Of a DNA stretch of 64,000 bases, positions 9,048 to 16,120 are shown piece by piece (positions within the stretch are counted from its first letter, which is position 1; each line of letters begins with the position of its first letter). This stretch comes from Thermithiobacillus tepidarius DSM 3134 (GTDB lineage: Bacteria > Pseudomonadota > Gammaproteobacteria > Acidithiobacillales > Thermithiobacillaceae). The notes beneath the pieces were generated by a model. The model saw only the letters and a program-made list of their open reading frames with translations, was not told the origin of the DNA and did not search any database. Position numbers and translations under genes: made by a program. Location: assembly GCF_000423825.1 (NCBI RefSeq), contig NZ_AUIS01000004.1:62001-126000 (forward strand). The letters are read 5' to 3'.

Positions 9048-10097
9048 TCAAATTTTTGTACTATCCTCGGCTTGGCGCGGACGCGTCCTGCCGAGGTCCA
9101 GCGGCCCGATGTTGGACGAATAGGCCGTGGGTAAGCGTGTACCTGGGTATATATAGTTGAAAGCATGGCGTGCGGCAATGGCCGCTTCGCTGAATCCGAT
9201 CACGATGAGCTTGGCCTTGCCCGCATACGCGGCCATGTCGCCGATGACGTATAATTGGCGCTGCGGACTTTCCATGCTCGCCGGGTCGACGGCAACGGCG
9301 CCGGCCTGCAGGGGCAGCGCCCAATCCTTGATCGGGCCCAGCGCGGCGCCGAAACCCAGCAGCGGCAGGAAGAGATCCGTTTCCACGGTGACGTCCGCCG
9401 TGCCGTATCCTTTGAGTTTAGCCCATTTCAGCTGCGCGTCGGTGCCGCCGAGCGCATTGACCGTGTAGGGAATGCGGCAGCGGATCCGGCCGGCTTGGCG
9501 CAGCTGGCGGAAGGGCTCGGCATGATGGGGCAGCAGTTCGAATTCATCCTTGCGGTGCACGAGGTCCACGCCGGCGGCCGTCTGCGCCGCCGCGACGGCC
9601 GCAGCCACCGCCTGGGCCGTGCCGCCCTGGATCAGGATGCGGCGGCCATGCCAGTCGGCCGCCGCATCCGCCTGGTAGCGGACCTGATCGAGCCGCTCGT
9701 AGTGTTCCAGCCCTTCCGCGCGCGGTCTTTTGGGCGCAAAGGCGCCGATGCCGGCGGCCAGCACCACCACCGGGGCGCGCCATTGCCCCTGGGCGGTGCC
9801 CACGGTCCAGCGGCCGTCGGCGAAGTTGAGGGTGTCCACCCGTTCTCCCCAGCGGTAGCGGGGCTCGAAGGCCTCGGCCTGCGCCAGCAGCCGTTCGATC
9901 AGCTCCTGGGCCAGGACGCTGGGAAAGCCGGGTACGTCGTAGATGAGCTTGTCCGGGTAGAGGGCCGCCAACTGGCCGCCGGGCTGGGGCAGGGCGTCGA
10001 TGAGCAGGCTGCGCATGCCGTAGAGGCCGGCCTGGAAAACCATGTGCAGGCCTGCCGGGCCGCCGCCAATGATGATAACATCCGTATCTTTATCCAT
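9048..10097 (-). CDS. Ferredoxin/flavodoxin-NADP+ reductase, thioredoxin-reductase-like type
   Basis: A 349-residue FAD-dependent oxidoreductase. The N-terminal FAD motif is VIIIGGGPAGLHMVFQAGL, the pyridine-nucleotide domain has ILIQGGTAQAVAAAVAAAQ, and the C-terminal FAD contact is YVIGDMAAYAGKAKLIVIGF with EAAIAARHAFNYIYP. The CxxC redox pair of true thioredoxin reductases is absent, and the C-terminal pattern is that of YumC-type ferredoxin-NADP+ reductases. Its start is only 24 bases from the divergent gltX start, so promoters must overlap coding sequence. It appears to head the leftward string running through mltD to fabI. Confidence 0.88.
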   Translation of the reverse strand: MDKDTDVIIIGGGPAGLHMVFQAGLYGMRSLLIDALPQPGGQLAALYPDKLIYDVPGFPSVLAQELIERLLAQAEAFEPRYRWGERVDTLNFADGRWTVGTAQGQWRAPVVVLAAGIGAFAPKRPRAEGLEHYERLDQVRYQADAAADWHGRRILIQGGTAQAVAAAVAAAQTAAGVDLVHRKDEFELLPHHAEPFRQLRQAGRIRCRIPYTVNALGGTDAQLKWAKLKGYGTADVTVETDLFLPLLGFGAALGPIKDWALPLQAGAVAVDPASMESPQRQLYVIGDMAAYAGKAKLIVIGFSEAAIAARHAFNYIYPGTRLPTAYSSNIGPLDLGRTRPRQAEDSTKI

Positions 10098-10121
10098 GGT
10101 TCTTACTCGATAGGATCGTCC

Positions 10122-11540
10122 ATGACCGTTCGTACCCGCTTCGCGCCCAGCCCCACCGGCTACCTGCACATCGGCGGCGCCCGCACCGCCCTGTATTCCT
10201 GGCTCCATGCCCGCAGCCACGGCGGCCAGTTCGTGCTGCGCATCGAGGACACCGACCTGGAGCGTTCCACGCCCGAGTCGGTGCAGGCCATCCTGGACGG
10301 CATGGGCTGGCTCGAGCTGGACTGGGACGAGGGGCCATATTACCAGACCCAGCGCTTCGACCGTTACCGGGAAGTCATTGGGCAGCTCCTGGACGCCGGC
10401 CAGGCTTATCACTGCTACTGTACCCGGGAGGAACTGGACGCCATGCGCGAGGAGCAGCGCGCCCGTGGCGAGAAGCCCCGCTACGATGGCCGTTGCCGCC
10501 ATCGCACCGCGCCCCGGGAAGGCGTGGAGCCGGTGGTGCGCTTCCGCAGTCCCGACGAGGGCGAAACGGTGGTGGATGATCTGATTCACGGGCGCGTGGT
10601 CTTCCAGAACAGCGAGCTCGACGATCTCATCATTGCCCGCAGCGACGGCTCGCCCACTTACAATTTCTGCGTGGTGGTGGACGACTGGGACATGGGCATC
10701 ACCGACGTGATCCGCGGCGACGACCACCTCAACAACACGCCGCGCCAGATCCAGATCCTGCAGGCCCTGGGCGCGACGCCGCCGCGCTATGCCCACGTGC
10801 CGATGATTCTCGGGCCCGACAAGCAGAAGATGTCCAAGCGCCACGGCGCGGTGAGCGTGGTGCAGTACCGGGACGAGGGCTACCTGCCCGATGCCCTGTT
10901 GAATTACTTGGTGCGGTTGGGCTGGTCCCACGGCGATCAGGAGGTCTTCAGCCGCGAGGAGATGATCCGCTATTTCCACATCGAGGACGTGAACAAGGCG
11001 GCTTCGGTGTTCAACCCGGAAAAGCTCCTGTGGCTGAACGCCCATCACATCAAGCACAGCGATCCAGCGCAGCTGGCCGCGCGGCTGCGGCCCTTCCTGC
11101 AGCAGCGCGGCGTGGATTCGGACGCCGGTCCGGCGCTGGCGGAGGTGGTCAGGACCCAGCAGGAGCGTGCCCGGACCCTGGTGGAGATGGCCGACAACAG
11201 TCTGTTCTTCTATCGGGCGCCCGCGGCCTACGAGCCCAAGGACGCGGCCAAGCACCTGACCGCTGACGCGCTGCCGCTGCTGGAGGCCGTGCAGCAGGCC
11301 TTCGAGGCGCTCGAGGACTGGAGCGCACCGGCCATTCACGAGCTGGTGAACCGGGTGGCCGAGGCGGCGGGCGCCAAGCTCGGCAAGCTGGCCCAGCCCC
11401 TGCGCGTGGCCATCGCCGGCCGCGCCGTCTCGCCGCCCATCGACGTGACCCTGGCGCTGCTGGGCCGGGCGGAGACCCTGGCGCGGCTGGGGCGCGCCCT
11501 GCATTGGGCACGTGCCGGGGGGAGCGGAACGAACACTTGA
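10122..11540 (+). CDS. gltX: Glutamyl-tRNA synthetase
   Basis: A 472-residue class I aminoacyl-tRNA synthetase that charges tRNA-Glu. The ATP-binding HIGH-type motif is PSPTGYLHIGG (residues 9-19) and the KMSKS-type motif is KMSKR (236-240). The sequence between them carries the usual CYCTREELDAMR and RGDDHLNNTPRQI blocks. Length is normal (about 470). The ATG at 10122 begins the conserved MTVRTRFAPSPTG start. The stop codon overlaps the -35 box of the downstream tRNA-Ala promoter, and tRNA-Glu, its own substrate, is encoded about 380 bases further on. Confidence 0.97.
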   Translation: MTVRTRFAPSPTGYLHIGGARTALYSWLHARSHGGQFVLRIEDTDLERSTPESVQAILDGMGWLELDWDEGPYYQTQRFDRYREVIGQLLDAGQAYHCYCTREELDAMREEQRARGEKPRYDGRCRHRTAPREGVEPVVRFRSPDEGETVVDDLIHGRVVFQNSELDDLIIARSDGSPTYNFCVVVDDWDMGITDVIRGDDHLNNTPRQIQILQALGATPPRYAHVPMILGPDKQKMSKRHGAVSVVQYRDEGYLPDALLNYLVRLGWSHGDQEVFSREEMIRYFHIEDVNKAASVFNPEKLLWLNAHHIKHSDPAQLAARLRPFLQQRGVDSDAGPALAEVVRTQQERARTLVEMADNSLFFYRAPAAYEPKDAAKHLTADALPLLEAVQQAFEALEDWSAPAIHELVNRVAEAAGAKLGKLAQPLRVAIAGRAVSPPIDVTLALLGRAETLARLGRALHWARAGGSGTNT

Positions 11541-11565
11541 CACGGCCCGCGGGCCTAGGTAAATT
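11537..11565 (+). promoter_or_regulatory. Sigma-70 promoter of tRNA-Ala
   Basis: A perfect -35 TTGACA (11537-11542), a 17-base spacer and -10 TAAATT (11560-11565) are followed by a GC-rich discriminator, the form typical of stringently controlled stable-RNA promoters. The start site would be about six bases before the tRNA. The -35 overlaps the gltX stop. Confidence 0.75.
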
Positions 11566-11577
11566 ACGCCCCACATC

Positions 11578-11653
<76 letters not shown>

Positions 11654-11667
11654 AATCCCCGACATCA

Positions 11668-11698
11668 GGCTAGACGATCCGTCTAGCCTTGATTGTTT
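11668..11698 (+). terminator. Probable terminator after tRNA-Ala
   Basis: A nine-base perfect stem, GGCTAGACG (11668-11676) and CGTCTAGCC (11680-11688), with a three-base loop is followed by TTGATTGTTT. The T tract is interrupted, so termination may be partial. Confidence 0.6.
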
Positions 11699-11709
11699 AG
11701 AGGCGTCGC

Positions 11710-11868
11710 ATGGCCGGCAAGCTCCTGGTGGTTTTTGGCACGTTGCTGATCGTGGTCGGTTTCGTCTTCGGCATCGTCGACGAGTGGCAGACCAACGGCT
11801 TCATGCTGATCCCCATCGGCTTCTTCGTGCTGCTCATCGCCGCCGTCGCCAGCATGCAGAAGCCTTGA
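11710..11868 (+). CDS. Small hydrophobic two-helix membrane protein
   Basis: A 52-residue open frame between two tRNA genes. MAGKLLVVFGTLLIVVGFVF forms one membrane helix, a short polar turn (DEWQTNG) follows, and GFMLIPIGFFVLLIAAVA forms a second. A GAGG sits nine bases before the ATG. It is not a family I can name. The clean two-helix pattern with charged turn and C-terminal Lys-Pro suggests a real small membrane protein. Confidence 0.5.
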   Translation: MAGKLLVVFGTLLIVVGFVFGIVDEWQTNGFMLIPIGFFVLLIAAVASMQKP

Positions 11869-11878
11869 GCCGCCGTCC

Positions 11879-11907
11879 TTGCGCGGCCTTGGCATCTCGA
11901 ATAAACT
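11879..11907 (+). promoter_or_regulatory. Possible promoter of tRNA-Glu
   Basis: TTGCGC, a 17-base spacer and TAAACT (11902-11907) lie 15 bases upstream of tRNA-Glu, followed by a GC-rich discriminator. The -35 matches the consensus at only three positions. Confidence 0.4.
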
Positions 11908-11921
11908 AAGCGCGTTTCCGC

Positions 11922-11997
11922 GTCCCCATCGTCTAGAGGCCTAGGACACCCGCCTTTCACGCAGGTAACTGGGGTTCGAATCCCCATGGGGACGCCA
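11922..11997 (+). tRNA. tRNA-Glu (anticodon UUC)
   Basis: Acceptor GTCCCCA pairs with TGGGGAC; discriminator G and CCA are encoded at 11994-11997. The anticodon loop CTTTCAC gives UUC (glutamate). The anticodon stem CCCGC/GCAGG contains a C-A mismatch at positions 29-41, while the other four pairs are intact; this is unusual for tRNA-Glu. Confidence 0.95.
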
Positions 11998-12006
11998 CCT
12001 ACATCA

Positions 12007-12039
12007 CCCGGCTCGGACTTGCTCCGAGCCGGGTTTTTT
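12007..12039 (+). terminator. Strong Rho-independent terminator after tRNA-Glu
   Basis: An eleven-base GC-rich perfect stem, CCCGGCTCGGA (12007-12017) and its complement (12023-12033), has a five-base loop and is followed by six T residues. Confidence 0.93.
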
Positions 12040-12357
12040 ATTGGCGCCGAGCGCTGGGCGGTTGGATCGGCCAGAGGATAGCCGGTTTTGGCTCCGCGCA
12101 GGGCCGCACCCCTCTCTGGACGCAGTTCTTCTTCCTGGGAGGCGGTGTTTCGGGTTGCATGCTGCGGATGATCTGCGCACCTCGTACGCTCCAGCCTGAT
12201 ACTTTGATGCCAAGGCGATTCGCGCCGTGCTTTTATTTCAGATGTCCATCATGGGGGTGGTTGCCCATGGCAGGTGTGGCTTGAGCGGATGAATGTCCAA
12301 TCCCGACCGTGGCGCGGCTTCACGGCCAAGCGCAATCAGGGCCAATTCAATAATGCT
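12040..12357. other. Intergenic stretch without a recognisable gene
   Basis: About 320 bases between the tRNA-Glu terminator and the Fur-box promoter. Short open frames exist on the minus strand but lack ribosome sites and sensible composition. I see no repeat or RNA element here. Confidence 0.5.
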
Positions 12358-12387
12358 ATTGATAACGATTCGCATTTGTAATACTAT
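12358..12387 (+). promoter_or_regulatory. Fur-box promoter of hemP and the siderophore receptor
   Basis: The stretch ATTGATAACGATTCGCATT (12358-12376) resembles the 19-base Fur box (consensus GATAATGATAATCATTATC). It sits exactly on a good sigma-70 promoter: -35 TTGATA (12359-12364), a 17-base spacer and -10 TACTAT (12382-12387). Fur binding would block the -35, so iron-replete cells should silence hemP and probably the genes behind it. Confidence 0.75.
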
Positions 12388-12420
12388 GCCTGCCGTAGCG
12401 TATACGATTCGGGGTTTCCA

Positions 12421-12615
12421 ATGAGCAATAAGAATGCACCGGATGCCAAGCGACGCACCGGCAAAGCGTCGGAAGGGGAGCAAGCGCAACAAGGCCCACC
12501 GTGCTTGAGCACGAGCGAGCTGTTTCACGCGGCGCGGGAACTCGTCATCGAGCATCAGGGAGAGCTGTACCGCTTGCGCATTACCCGAAACGGGAAATTG
12601 ATTCTCACCAAATAA
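12421..12615 (+). CDS. hemP: Hemin uptake protein HemP family
   Basis: A 64-residue protein. The C-terminal half, STSELFHAARELVIEHQGEL followed by YRLRITRNGKLILTK, is the HemP signature (PF10636). HemP homologues are small, iron-repressed proteins usually found next to haem-uptake or siderophore receptors. Some act as positive regulators of receptor expression, though the exact mechanism varies. Here it is the first gene behind the Fur-box promoter and precedes a TonB-dependent receptor by 88 bases. No haem-degradation gene is nearby. Confidence 0.85.
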   Translation: MSNKNAPDAKRRTGKASEGEQAQQGPPCLSTSELFHAARELVIEHQGELYRLRITRNGKLILTK

Positions 12616-12703
12616 ACCGTTGCTTTAGCCAGCCATCCCGCCCCTCCTGGGCCAGGGTAGCCAGCCACTTATCAGTGCTTGCTTTGAACCAGGAGAGAGT
12701 TAC

Positions 12704-14833
12704 ATGCGGCGATCTTCCAAACGGGTCACGTTCGTGACCACCCAGCTTGCCATCGCCATTGGTCTGGCGTGCGGCGCCATCCCAGCTTACAGCCAGGACA
12801 AGGAAAGCGAGAGCGCTACGCGGAGCAAGGCCGCGGCCGCTGTCAGCGGTGGCGATGCCCAGAGCACCCGCTTGAAGGAGGTGACGGTTGCCGCCGACTG
12901 GCTCGGCGCGCCCACCGAAGAGTCCATCAAGACCTATCCCGGCGCGCGCGATGTGGTCACCGAGACCGAGCTGCATGATTCCGGCTCGCGCACCGTGGAG
13001 GACGCCCTGCGCTTGGTGCCAGGCGTGCGCACCCAGGACGAAAGCGGGGTGGGCACTCTGCCCAACATCGGCGTGCGCGGCCTCAATCCCCTGCGTAGCG
13101 AGCAGACGCTGATCCTGGTGGACGGCATCCCCATCACGCTGGCGCCCTACGGGCAGACCGGCATGTCCCTGTTTCCGCTGACCATGGAAATGGTGGAGCG
13201 CATCGACGTGGCGCGCGGCGGCGTGGCGGTGCACTACGGGCCCAACAACGTGGGCGGCGTGGTCAACTTCATCACCAGGCCCATTCCCGAGAAGTTCAGC
13301 GTCGGTGCCCGGGAGACGCTCACGATTTCGGAAAACGGTCATTTGCTGACCGACAGCTTCGCCCGTGCCGGCGGTTTCATCTCCGATCGCTTTGGCATCC
13401 AGCTCATGGCCAATCGCATCGACGGCCAATCCTTCCGGGATCATTCGGATACGAAGGTCAACAACATCATGTTGGATGCCGACTGGCTGCCTACGGACAG
13501 CACCGAGGTCAGGGGCCGGCTCCAGTACTATGATGCCGACACCGAGCTGCCCGGAGCGCTGGCGCCCACGGCCTATGATCAGGACCGCAATCAATCCACC
13601 CGCCCCTATGATTACTTCAAGGGCGACACGGTCCGCGGCAGTCTGGTTTTCAACAAAGCCTTCGCCAATCAGAGCGAGTTCAGCTGGACCAACTTCGGGC
13701 ATCGCAGCCATCGTGAGTTCGGCTTTGGCTCGCCGCTGGATTCGGCCAATCCGACGGCAGTCAGCACCTCGCCCAGGGACTATTGGGTCTTTGGCACGGA
13801 ACCGCGCTACACCTTTACCGTGAATGCCGGCGCCAAGCAGAAGATCATGCTGGGTGCGCGCTACATGCGGGAGGAGGTGGATTTCGTTGTGGACAGTCGC
13901 AGTCTGGCCAGCGGGGTGGTCACGGTCCCGCGCGACTGGCGCTTCGAGAATGATGCGATCGCGCTCTACGCCAGCGACACCTTCAGCCTGCTGGACGACC
14001 GGTTCAAGATTACCCCCGGCTTGCGCTATGAGTCAGCGAGGCTGTATTACCGCAACAATCAGACCGGTGCCGAAGACCGCAATCCCACCAATGACCTGTT
14101 GCCGGGTCTGGACATCGGCTACCAGATGAATGACCAACTCTTTGCCTTCGCCAATTATCACGAATCCCTGCGCCCGGTGCAGTTCGTCCACATCGTCTAC
14201 GAGGGGGAACTAAGCGCGGAACGTGCGAAGAACTACGAAGCGGGCGTGCGGCTGACGCCGGCCGAAGGCTTGAGCACCAGCGTCACCGCCTTCCGCATCG
14301 ACTTCAAAGACAAGATCGAGGCGGACCGTTCCGGGGGCAGCTTCCGCTTCAGCAATTTGGGCGAGGCGCGGCACCAAGGCGTGGAAACGGAGCTGGCCTG
14401 GTCGCCGGTCGCGTTGCCCGGCTTGGATCTGCGGGCCAGCTATACCTATCTCGACACGGAGCAGTTGTCCGGCACCACCGCGGGCAAGGAGCTGCCCTTT
14501 GCTTCCCGCCATCAGTTCACCACCATGGCGAACTATCGCACGGGCAGTCTGAACTGGAACGTGAACAGCTCCTATTTCAGCGCCGCCTATACCGACGCCG
14601 CGAATACCGAAGCGGAAAATGCCACGGGCTCGGTGGGCAAAATTCCCGCCTACTGGCTCTGGAACGCCCAGGTGACCAAAGGATTCCGCTGGAACAATAC
14701 GCCGATGCAGGTCGGCCTGGGCGTGAACAACATCTTCGACGAGGATTACTACTTCCGCGGCGTCGATTACAGCTTTGGCCGCATGCCCGGGCCGGGTCGT
14801 GCCTATCTGCTGAAGCTGGGCGTGAACATCTGA
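12704..14833 (+). CDS. TonB-dependent siderophore receptor (FecA/PsuA-like)
   Basis: A 709-residue outer-membrane receptor. A signal peptide covers about residues 1-30 (MRRSSKRVTFVTTQLAIAIG through AYSQ). KEVTVAADW near residue 57 is a likely TonB box. The plug domain follows (DALRLVPGVRTQDESGVG; NIGVRGLNPLRSEQTLILVD; VERIDVARGGVAVHYG), then a 22-strand barrel ending with PGPGRAYLLKLGVNI. A GGAGAG ribosome site precedes the ATG. It lacks the N-terminal signalling extension used by FecA in sigma/anti-sigma control. Its place directly ahead of a vibrioferrin-type gene set makes ferric vibrioferrin-like carboxylate siderophore the best substrate guess. Confidence 0.9.
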   Translation: MRRSSKRVTFVTTQLAIAIGLACGAIPAYSQDKESESATRSKAAAAVSGGDAQSTRLKEVTVAADWLGAPTEESIKTYPGARDVVTETELHDSGSRTVEDALRLVPGVRTQDESGVGTLPNIGVRGLNPLRSEQTLILVDGIPITLAPYGQTGMSLFPLTMEMVERIDVARGGVAVHYGPNNVGGVVNFITRPIPEKFSVGARETLTISENGHLLTDSFARAGGFISDRFGIQLMANRIDGQSFRDHSDTKVNNIMLDADWLPTDSTEVRGRLQYYDADTELPGALAPTAYDQDRNQSTRPYDYFKGDTVRGSLVFNKAFANQSEFSWTNFGHRSHREFGFGSPLDSANPTAVSTSPRDYWVFGTEPRYTFTVNAGAKQKIMLGARYMREEVDFVVDSRSLASGVVTVPRDWRFENDAIALYASDTFSLLDDRFKITPGLRYESARLYYRNNQTGAEDRNPTNDLLPGLDIGYQMNDQLFAFANYHESLRPVQFVHIVYEGELSAERAKNYEAGVRLTPAEGLSTSVTAFRIDFKDKIEADRSGGSFRFSNLGEARHQGVETELAWSPVALPGLDLRASYTYLDTEQLSGTTAGKELPFASRHQFTTMANYRTGSLNWNVNSSYFSAAYTDAANTEAENATGSVGKIPAYWLWNAQVTKGFRWNNTPMQVGLGVNNIFDEDYYFRGVDYSFGRMPGPGRAYLLKLGVNI

Positions 14834-14846
14834 TACTGGCCTCCCA

Positions 14847-14872
14847 GGGCTGGCCGGTGAGCCTGCCAGCCC
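14847..14872 (+). other. Stem-loop between receptor and siderophore biosynthesis genes
   Basis: GGGCTGGC (14847-14854) and GCCAGCCC (14865-14872) form a perfect eight-base stem with a ten-base loop and no T tract. It may stabilise the receptor mRNA end or act as a partial terminator that lowers expression of the downstream enzymes. Confidence 0.45.
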
Positions 14873-14911
14873 GTCGGAGCCGATCCGCACATGCGTTTCC
14901 AGGAGGAATCC

Positions 14912-16120
14912 ATGCAAGAATTGATTCTGATCGCGCACGTCCCGACACCCTCTGTCAATGAGGGCTTCCTGCCCGCCGCGCGTGCGCTCGGCCTGCCGGT
15001 CGTCCTGCTGACGGACCACGCCGAGGCCCACCGGCAGCACTTCAGCCAGCCCGGGTTGAATGCCTATCCCAATGAAATTCAGCCCTGCGATGTTTTCAAT
15101 CCCGTCGCCGTGATCGACGCGGTCAGCCGTCGCAAAAGGCGGCCGGCGGCGATCTTTTCCAACAGCGATCATTTGCAGACCAGCACGGCCATCGCGGCGG
15201 ACTATTTCGGCTTGCCTGGCAAGGACTGGCGCGTGTGCTACCGGGCCAAGAACAAGGCGGAAATGCGCGCGTATCTGCAATCGCAGTCCATCGATACGGT
15301 CTGGCATGCCCAAGCCTGGGATCAGGCCAGCTTGGCGCAGGTGGCGGGCGCGGTGCCTTTCCCGTGCATATTGAAGCCGCGCGAGGGCGTGGCCAGCCAG
15401 CAGGTGTTAATGGCCCATGATCGCGCGGAGCTGGAGGCGCACTGCCAGACGATATGGAAAGGGCGACCCGGTCAGGTGCTGCTGATCGAGGAGTTCCTGG
15501 ATGGACCGCTCTACACTTTGGAAACCCTGGGCAGCGGCAGGCAGATACACGTTTTGGGCGGATTTCGGGTAACGTTGTCGCCGCCGCCCCATTTCATCGA
15601 ACTGGAAGCCCGGTGGGGCACGGGGCTCGGGTGCGATGAGGAAAGGGCGGTGCTGGAACAGATCACCCGCTTCGGGGTGGGATTCGGTGCCTGCCACACG
15701 GAATTCGTCCTGACGCCGGCCGGGCCGCGCCTGATCGAGATCAATTACCGCAGCATCGGCGATCACCGCGATTTCCTGATGCAGGAGGCGCTGGGCATGT
15801 CTTACTTCGAAACCGTGCTGCGCCTGCATCTGGGCGAGTCCCTCGCGCTTGCGCAAGGTAGCAGCAAGGCCGCCGCCATCCGGTATTTTGTGGCGCAGCA
15901 GGCGGGCAAGGTAGTCAAGGCGCCGGCACCGTTTTTTCGATCCGAGCTGGAAACGCTTCTCAGTTACGTGCCGCTGCGCAGTGCCGGCGAGACCGTGTCG
16001 CTGAGCCGCTCCAACAAGGATTATCTGGGCGTCTTGCGCGGCGTAGGCAGGAGTGCGGCAGCCGTGGAGGAAGCCATGCACCGCGCCAGCGCCGACCTGC
16101 ATTGGGAGCTGCAGCCATGA
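14912..16120 (+). CDS. pvsA: ATP-grasp ligase of the vibrioferrin-type cluster (PvsA-like)
   Basis: A 402-residue ATP-grasp amide ligase. Visible landmarks are the nucleotide-binding lysine Lys155 in CILKPREGVASQQVL, the hinge-region EEFLDGPLYTLE (193-204), and metal/ATP contacts Glu264 (HTEF) and LIEINYR (274-280). AGGAGGA (14901-14907) sets the start at 14912 rather than an in-frame ATG 21 bases earlier. It heads a row of genes in the order ATP-grasp, NIS synthetase, MFS, NIS synthetase, PLP decarboxylase, which is the pvsABCDE order for vibrioferrin. In that pathway the ATP-grasp enzyme is thought to attach the alanine building block. The substrate here is inferred from context. Confidence 0.82.
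   Translation: MQELILIAHVPTPSVNEGFLPAARALGLPVVLLTDHAEAHRQHFSQPGLNAYPNEIQPCDVFNPVAVIDAVSRRKRRPAAIFSNSDHLQTSTAIAADYFGLPGKDWRVCYRAKNKAEMRAYLQSQSIDTVWHAQAWDQASLAQVAGAVPFPCILKPREGVASQQVLMAHDRAELEAHCQTIWKGRPGQVLLIEEFLDGPLYTLETLGSGRQIHVLGGFRVTLSPPPHFIELEARWGTGLGCDEERAVLEQITRFGVGFGACHTEFVLTPAGPRLIEINYRSIGDHRDFLMQEALGMSYFETVLRLHLGESLALAQGSSKAAAIRYFVAQQAGKVVKAPAPFFRSELETLLSYVPLRSAGETVSLSRSNKDYLGVLRGVGRSAAAVEEAMHRASADLHWELQP

Noticed and set aside
12004-12213. 69-codon minus-strand frame after tRNA-Glu
   Set aside because: It includes the terminator stem and shows random-looking arginine-rich composition.
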